NCBI GenBank assembly: GCA_946540435.1
Contig: CAMNII010000004.1
Span: 1-64,000, forward strand
From: an uncultured Prevotella sp.
Lineage (GTDB): Bacteria; Bacteroidota; Bacteroidia; Bacteroidales; Bacteroidaceae
Length of the DNA: 64,000 nt
Direction of reading: 5' to 3'
In this document: positions 61,087 through 64,000 of the stretch, one piece after another
How the letters are laid out: every line of letters begins with the position of its first letter
How positions within the stretch are numbered: position 1 is the first letter of the stretch
The notes under the pieces: model-generated
The model's input: only the letters and a program-made list of their open reading frames with translations
What the model was told of the DNA's origin: nothing
Databases searched by the model: none
Made by a program: the position numbers and the translations under genes

Positions 61087-62952
61087 TTAGTTCTCGTAAT
61101 AGGGGTTCTGCACCAGGTCGGGCAGTTTCACAATCTCATTGTAGGGGATGGGCCAGAAGTACATAGCCTGACGGAAGATGTGCTTGCGCACGTCGACGAT
61201 GCGCCAGGTATAGCCCGTCTTCATGTTCGAGCCGGTATGGGTGAGCTCCAGACCGTGCATCATGGCATTGTCGGTCTGCTCGGCAATCATCCAGCGACGC
61301 ACGTCGAAGAAGCGGAAGCCTTCGAAGCTCAGCTCCAGGCGGCGCTCCAGACGGATGGCCTCGCGCATCTCCTCCTGCGACATGTTGGCCTTCAGACCGT
61401 ACATGCCGTCGGCTCCTGCCTCGATGCCCGCACGGCGGCGGATAAGTTTCAGCGCCTCCAGGGGACCCATCTCAACGCTGCCCATCGTCTCGGTATAGTC
61501 GGGACCATAGTATTCGTTGGTGGCCTCAGCATAGTTCAGCAGGATCTCGGCAAAACGGATGAGCGGGCGCGACATCGGCGGTGCAACGAAGTAGTTGCCG
61601 GCGCATGCGCGATGCACCATCTTCTTGATATAGAGACCGGTGGGCGTACCCGAGTAGATGGCATCTTCCGTGGCGCCGTCGCCGATGCAGGTGTATACCC
61701 AGTGGTTGGCGTCGCCGGCCGACATCTGCTGCATGTTGTTCACCGTGACGGTGTTGCCGAAGCGCGGGTCGCGGTTAGCCTTCGGATCCAGCGGGTTGTA
61801 CTGGTATTTTCCCGTCGGGTCGCCGACAGCCTTGCCGTCGGCCATCGGGAAGGCCTCGGCCAAGTCGTAGTAGATATAGCCACCCAGACGGTCACCGCCG
61901 CACGACGGCGGGCAGTACAGGTCGCAGACACGGATGCCCTCGGGCTCCTTCTTCTGCAGGATAATCTCCTGATAGGCGCCGTAAGGATAGTTGAAGTCGC
62001 CATAGGAAGTGATGTTGGCAAAGTCGGCAGCAATCTGCACGGCATAGTATCCCCATCCGGGCTCGGCATTGTTATTATTGTCGGCATGCACCTCGTAGAG
62101 GCGGTAGTCGCCCGTCGTCATCGTCATGATGCGGCGCGAGGCCTCGATGGAGAGCAGCCAGCGCTCCTTGTCGTAGGCGGGATAGCCCAGCAGGTCCTTC
62201 GTCTCGGCGGTGCCGAAGCCGCTGCCGTTATGCAGGGGGCTGGCAGCATCGAGATACATGCGAGACAGCAGGGCGTAGCAGCACGCCTCGTTGATGCGGC
62301 CGTTGGTGCTTCCCGATGTGCGGGGCCGCAACACATTCATCGCCAGCACGGCATTCACCTCGTCGGCGATATATTTCACACAGTCGGCATAGGTGTCGCG
62401 CGTCGACTTCACCTCGTCGTCGGCCGTATACAGCACGTCGCCCAACAGGGGCACACCGCCGTAGTGGCGCAGCAAGATGTAGTAATACCATGCCCGCAGG
62501 AACCGGCACTCGGCAATATACTGCTGGCGGGTGCCTTCGGCCATCGGTGTGTCGCCGATGCGGCTCAGGAACTTGTTGCAACGGCGGATGTTAGTATAAC
62601 ACTTGCTCCAGGCATCATCCGTCACCGTCACCGGGTTCACCGTGCCCGTGGCAAAGGCCATACCCGTGGTAATCGATGGCGACGGACGGAACTCTGCCTC
62701 GTCACAAGCCACCTGAAGACCACCATTCGACCACATCGTGTTATGGCCGCCAAAACGATCGCCATCGGTATCGAAGCCGATGTCGGTGTAAATCTGCGTC
62801 AGGAAACCTGATGCATACGTACTGTCGGCAAAGACCACTTCCTCGTTCAGGTCGGTAATCACCGTCTGGTCCAGGTAGTCGTCATTACACGACGTCTGAA
62901 CTCCTGCTATGCTCAGCAGAAGCCCAAGGTAAAAATACTGTTTTTTTCTCAT
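61087..62952 (-). CDS. SusD/RagB-family surface glycan-binding lipoprotein (first)
   Basis: The product has 621 residues. The lipobox Cys is at about residue 22 (LLSIAGVQTSCNDDYLDQ). SusD blocks are visible: AECRFLRAWYYYILLRHYGG near 150 and RRLELSFEGFRFFDVRRWMI near the end. It is the first gene of the operon, which is unusual because SusC normally comes first. Upstream lie a palindrome and a promoter-like box. Confidence 0.95.
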   Translation of the reverse strand: MRKKQYFYLGLLLSIAGVQTSCNDDYLDQTVITDLNEEVVFADSTYASGFLTQIYTDIGFDTDGDRFGGHNTMWSNGGLQVACDEAEFRPSPSITTGMAFATGTVNPVTVTDDAWSKCYTNIRRCNKFLSRIGDTPMAEGTRQQYIAECRFLRAWYYYILLRHYGGVPLLGDVLYTADDEVKSTRDTYADCVKYIADEVNAVLAMNVLRPRTSGSTNGRINEACCYALLSRMYLDAASPLHNGSGFGTAETKDLLGYPAYDKERWLLSIEASRRIMTMTTGDYRLYEVHADNNNNAEPGWGYYAVQIAADFANITSYGDFNYPYGAYQEIILQKKEPEGIRVCDLYCPPSCGGDRLGGYIYYDLAEAFPMADGKAVGDPTGKYQYNPLDPKANRDPRFGNTVTVNNMQQMSAGDANHWVYTCIGDGATEDAIYSGTPTGLYIKKMVHRACAGNYFVAPPMSRPLIRFAEILLNYAEATNEYYGPDYTETMGSVEMGPLEALKLIRRRAGIEAGADGMYGLKANMSQEEMREAIRLERRLELSFEGFRFFDVRRWMIAEQTDNAMMHGLELTHTGSNMKTGYTWRIVDVRKHIFRQAMYFWPIPYNEIVKLPDLVQNPYYEN

Positions 62953-63307
62953 AAATTATTTAGCGCTAAAATTTTTTTCGTATATATACAAAAATAAAGA
63001 CGATCAAATGTACTAAGATTATTATACACAACCTTCTTTTTTGTGTTAAAGAATATTAATTGTCATTTGCTGCCCATTAATCTCTCAAATTAAGCTCTTC
63101 AACTCTAAACAAAAAACTCTCCTCCCCTCAAGGGGGAGGCTGGGAGGGGTCTTCTTTCGCCGACACACCAATAATTAAAAAAAACAAAAAACGGGCGTGT
63201 TGCCTACTTGCGAATTAGTGCTTTTGCGTTCTTTTGTCGTTATATTTAGAAAGAGGAGTCTGGCCGATACGCCCTTCTCCGAAAACCATTTTTCCTCCAC
63301 CGCAATC
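62953..63307. other. Divergent promoter spacer
   Basis: It separates the SusC/D operon (-) from GH92 (+). It holds the palindrome TTTAGCGCTAAA (62959-62970) 7 bases from the SusD start, a -7-type box TACATTTG on the minus strand (63005-63012), and a CCTCCCC/GGGGAGG hairpin (63121-63139) of a type common in Bacteroidota spacers. No gene was seen. Confidence 0.6.
63005..63012 (-). promoter_or_regulatory. Promoter -7 box of the SusC/D operon
   Basis: TACATTTG on the minus strand fits TAnnTTTG, about 53 bases before the first start codon. No TTTG partner at 19-21 bases was found, so an activator may be needed, as is common for such loci. Confidence 0.5.
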
Positions 63308-64000
63308 ATGAAACAAAAGACATTGCTCACTATCCTCGCCACAATGGCTGCCGTCAGCCTGTGGGCACAACAACGCGACCTCACACAGTATGTCAACACC
63401 CTGCAGGGCACCCACTCCAACTTCGGACTGAGCCACGGCAACACCTTCCCAGCCACGGCCATGCCCTATGCCGTGCACGAATGGACACCCCAGACGGGTC
63501 CCAACGGCGAGGGCTTCAAATACCTCTACGAGGCCGATGCCATACGGGGCTTCGGACAGAGCCACCAGTGCTCGCCCTGGGTGAGCGACTATGCCGTCTA
63601 TACCTTCTTCCCCGAGGTGGGTAGCCTCGTCGTCGACCCCGAGAAGCGGCCCGCGAAGTTCAGTCACGACAACGAGCTGGGACGCCCCCACTACTACACC
63701 GTCACCTTCGACAACGGCATCAAGACGGAGTTCTCCACCACCACCCGCGGTGTCCACTTCCGATTCTCCTACCCCAAGCGGCAGGATGCCTGGCTCGTCA
63801 TCGACGGCTATACCGGCGACAGCGAGGTGAAGATTGACCCCGAGCGGCGCGAGGTGCGCGGGTGGGTGAACAACCACCGCTTCGTCAACCACTCCGAGAA
63901 CTTCCGCTGCTACTTCGTCATCCGCTTCGACAAGCCTTTCGAGGACTATGGCACCTGGGAGAACAAGAAGAACGAGACCTTCGCCAAGCAGACAGAAGGC
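63308..64000 (+). CDS. GH92 alpha-mannosidase, N-terminal part
   Basis: The frame is open for 231 codons to the window edge. A signal peptide (MKQKTLLTILATMAAVSLWA) precedes the GH92 N-terminal domain. Its conserved opening is clear: VNTLQGTHSNFGLSHGNTFP, then AMPYAVHEWTPQTGPNGEGF and IRGFGQSHQCSPWVSDYAVY. GH92 enzymes are calcium-dependent exo-mannosidases acting on N-glycans or yeast mannan. The catalytic domain lies beyond the window. It is divergent from the SusC/D operon and likely belongs to the same utilisation locus. Confidence 0.9.
   Translation, partial: MKQKTLLTILATMAAVSLWAQQRDLTQYVNTLQGTHSNFGLSHGNTFPATAMPYAVHEWTPQTGPNGEGFKYLYEADAIRGFGQSHQCSPWVSDYAVYTFFPEVGSLVVDPEKRPAKFSHDNELGRPHYYTVTFDNGIKTEFSTTTRGVHFRFSYPKRQDAWLVIDGYTGDSEVKIDPERREVRGWVNNHRFVNHSENFRCYFVIRFDKPFEDYGTWENKKNETFAKQTEG

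Noticed and set aside
62953..63307. Short gene in the divergent spacer
   Set aside because: The only open frame here runs antisense into GH92 and has no supporting motif.

Overview
The window looks like a chromosome segment of a GC-rich member of the Prevotellaceae (Bacteroidota). The reasons are paired SusC/SusD outer-membrane nutrient-uptake genes, lipoprotein signal peptides, secreted enzymes with a conserved C-terminal tail of the type-IX-sorting kind, a Bacteroides-type fumarate reductase (cytochrome b, flavoprotein, iron-sulfur order), and promoters of the Bacteroidota form TTTG-N19/20-TAnnTTTG. Most genes lie on the minus strand. No rRNA, tRNA, CRISPR array, intact transposase or complete prophage was seen.

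Layout. 1-4.9 kb (+): a probable anti-sigma-like membrane protein, a 1-kb repeat-filled spacer, a PAP2 phosphatase, a ThrA-type aspartokinase/homoserine dehydrogenase whose kinase half is decayed, and greA. 4.9-15.1 kb (-): a ten-gene, nearly gapless cluster reading from an MsbA-like ABC exporter through an LtaS-like transferase, a lipid A-type acyltransferase, two glycosyltransferases and a LicD protein (surface glycan and lipid assembly) into LOG, prmC, recX and comF. 15.2-18.9 kb (-): a TGS-domain nucleoside kinase and DsbD. 19.1-21.0 kb (+): a secreted calcium-binding VCBS-repeat protein. 21.9-28.5 kb (-): an NSS transporter, sialate O-acetylesterase, acyltransferase 3, aldo/keto reductase, and a small M15 peptidase/zinc-ribbon pair. 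28.8-31.5 kb (+): two secreted proteins, one a GxGYxYP-family putative glycosidase. 31.7-34.8 kb (-): YgjP-like metallopeptidase, AlkZ-related protein, Xaa-Pro aminopeptidase. 35.0-38.7 kb (-): frdCAB with its own promoter and terminator. 39.0-45.3 kb (-): GH127 fused to VCBS repeats, a secreted zinc-knuckle protein and a GH123-like enzyme. 45.3-47.0 kb: a large non-coding repeat region. 47.0-50.0 kb (-): an acyl-CoA synthetase overlapping an Lnb-like lipoprotein N-acyltransferase. 50.5-63.0 kb (-): a secreted protein and a polysaccharide utilisation locus with two SusC/SusD pairs plus two small surface proteins. At the right edge a divergent GH92 mannosidase (+) runs off the window.

The carbohydrate genes (SusC/D, GH92, GH127, GH123-like, sialate esterase, GxGYxYP) suggest use of complex host or plant glycans. 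The fumarate reductase fits succinate-producing anaerobic metabolism.

The most unusual items are: a cysteine-rich, metallothionein-like tail of about 66 residues on the fumarate reductase cytochrome b; the ThrA with a gutted kinase domain but intact regulatory and dehydrogenase parts; a family of non-coding arrays built on a strict 22-bp period, present three times, each ending in three palindromic units whose sequence differs between loci while the palindrome is kept; a GH127 enzyme fused to a VCBS/Fn3 module that also occurs as a stand-alone secreted protein; tandem repeats that start exactly at stop codons; and an Rhs gene fragment embedded in an array of hairpin repeats.
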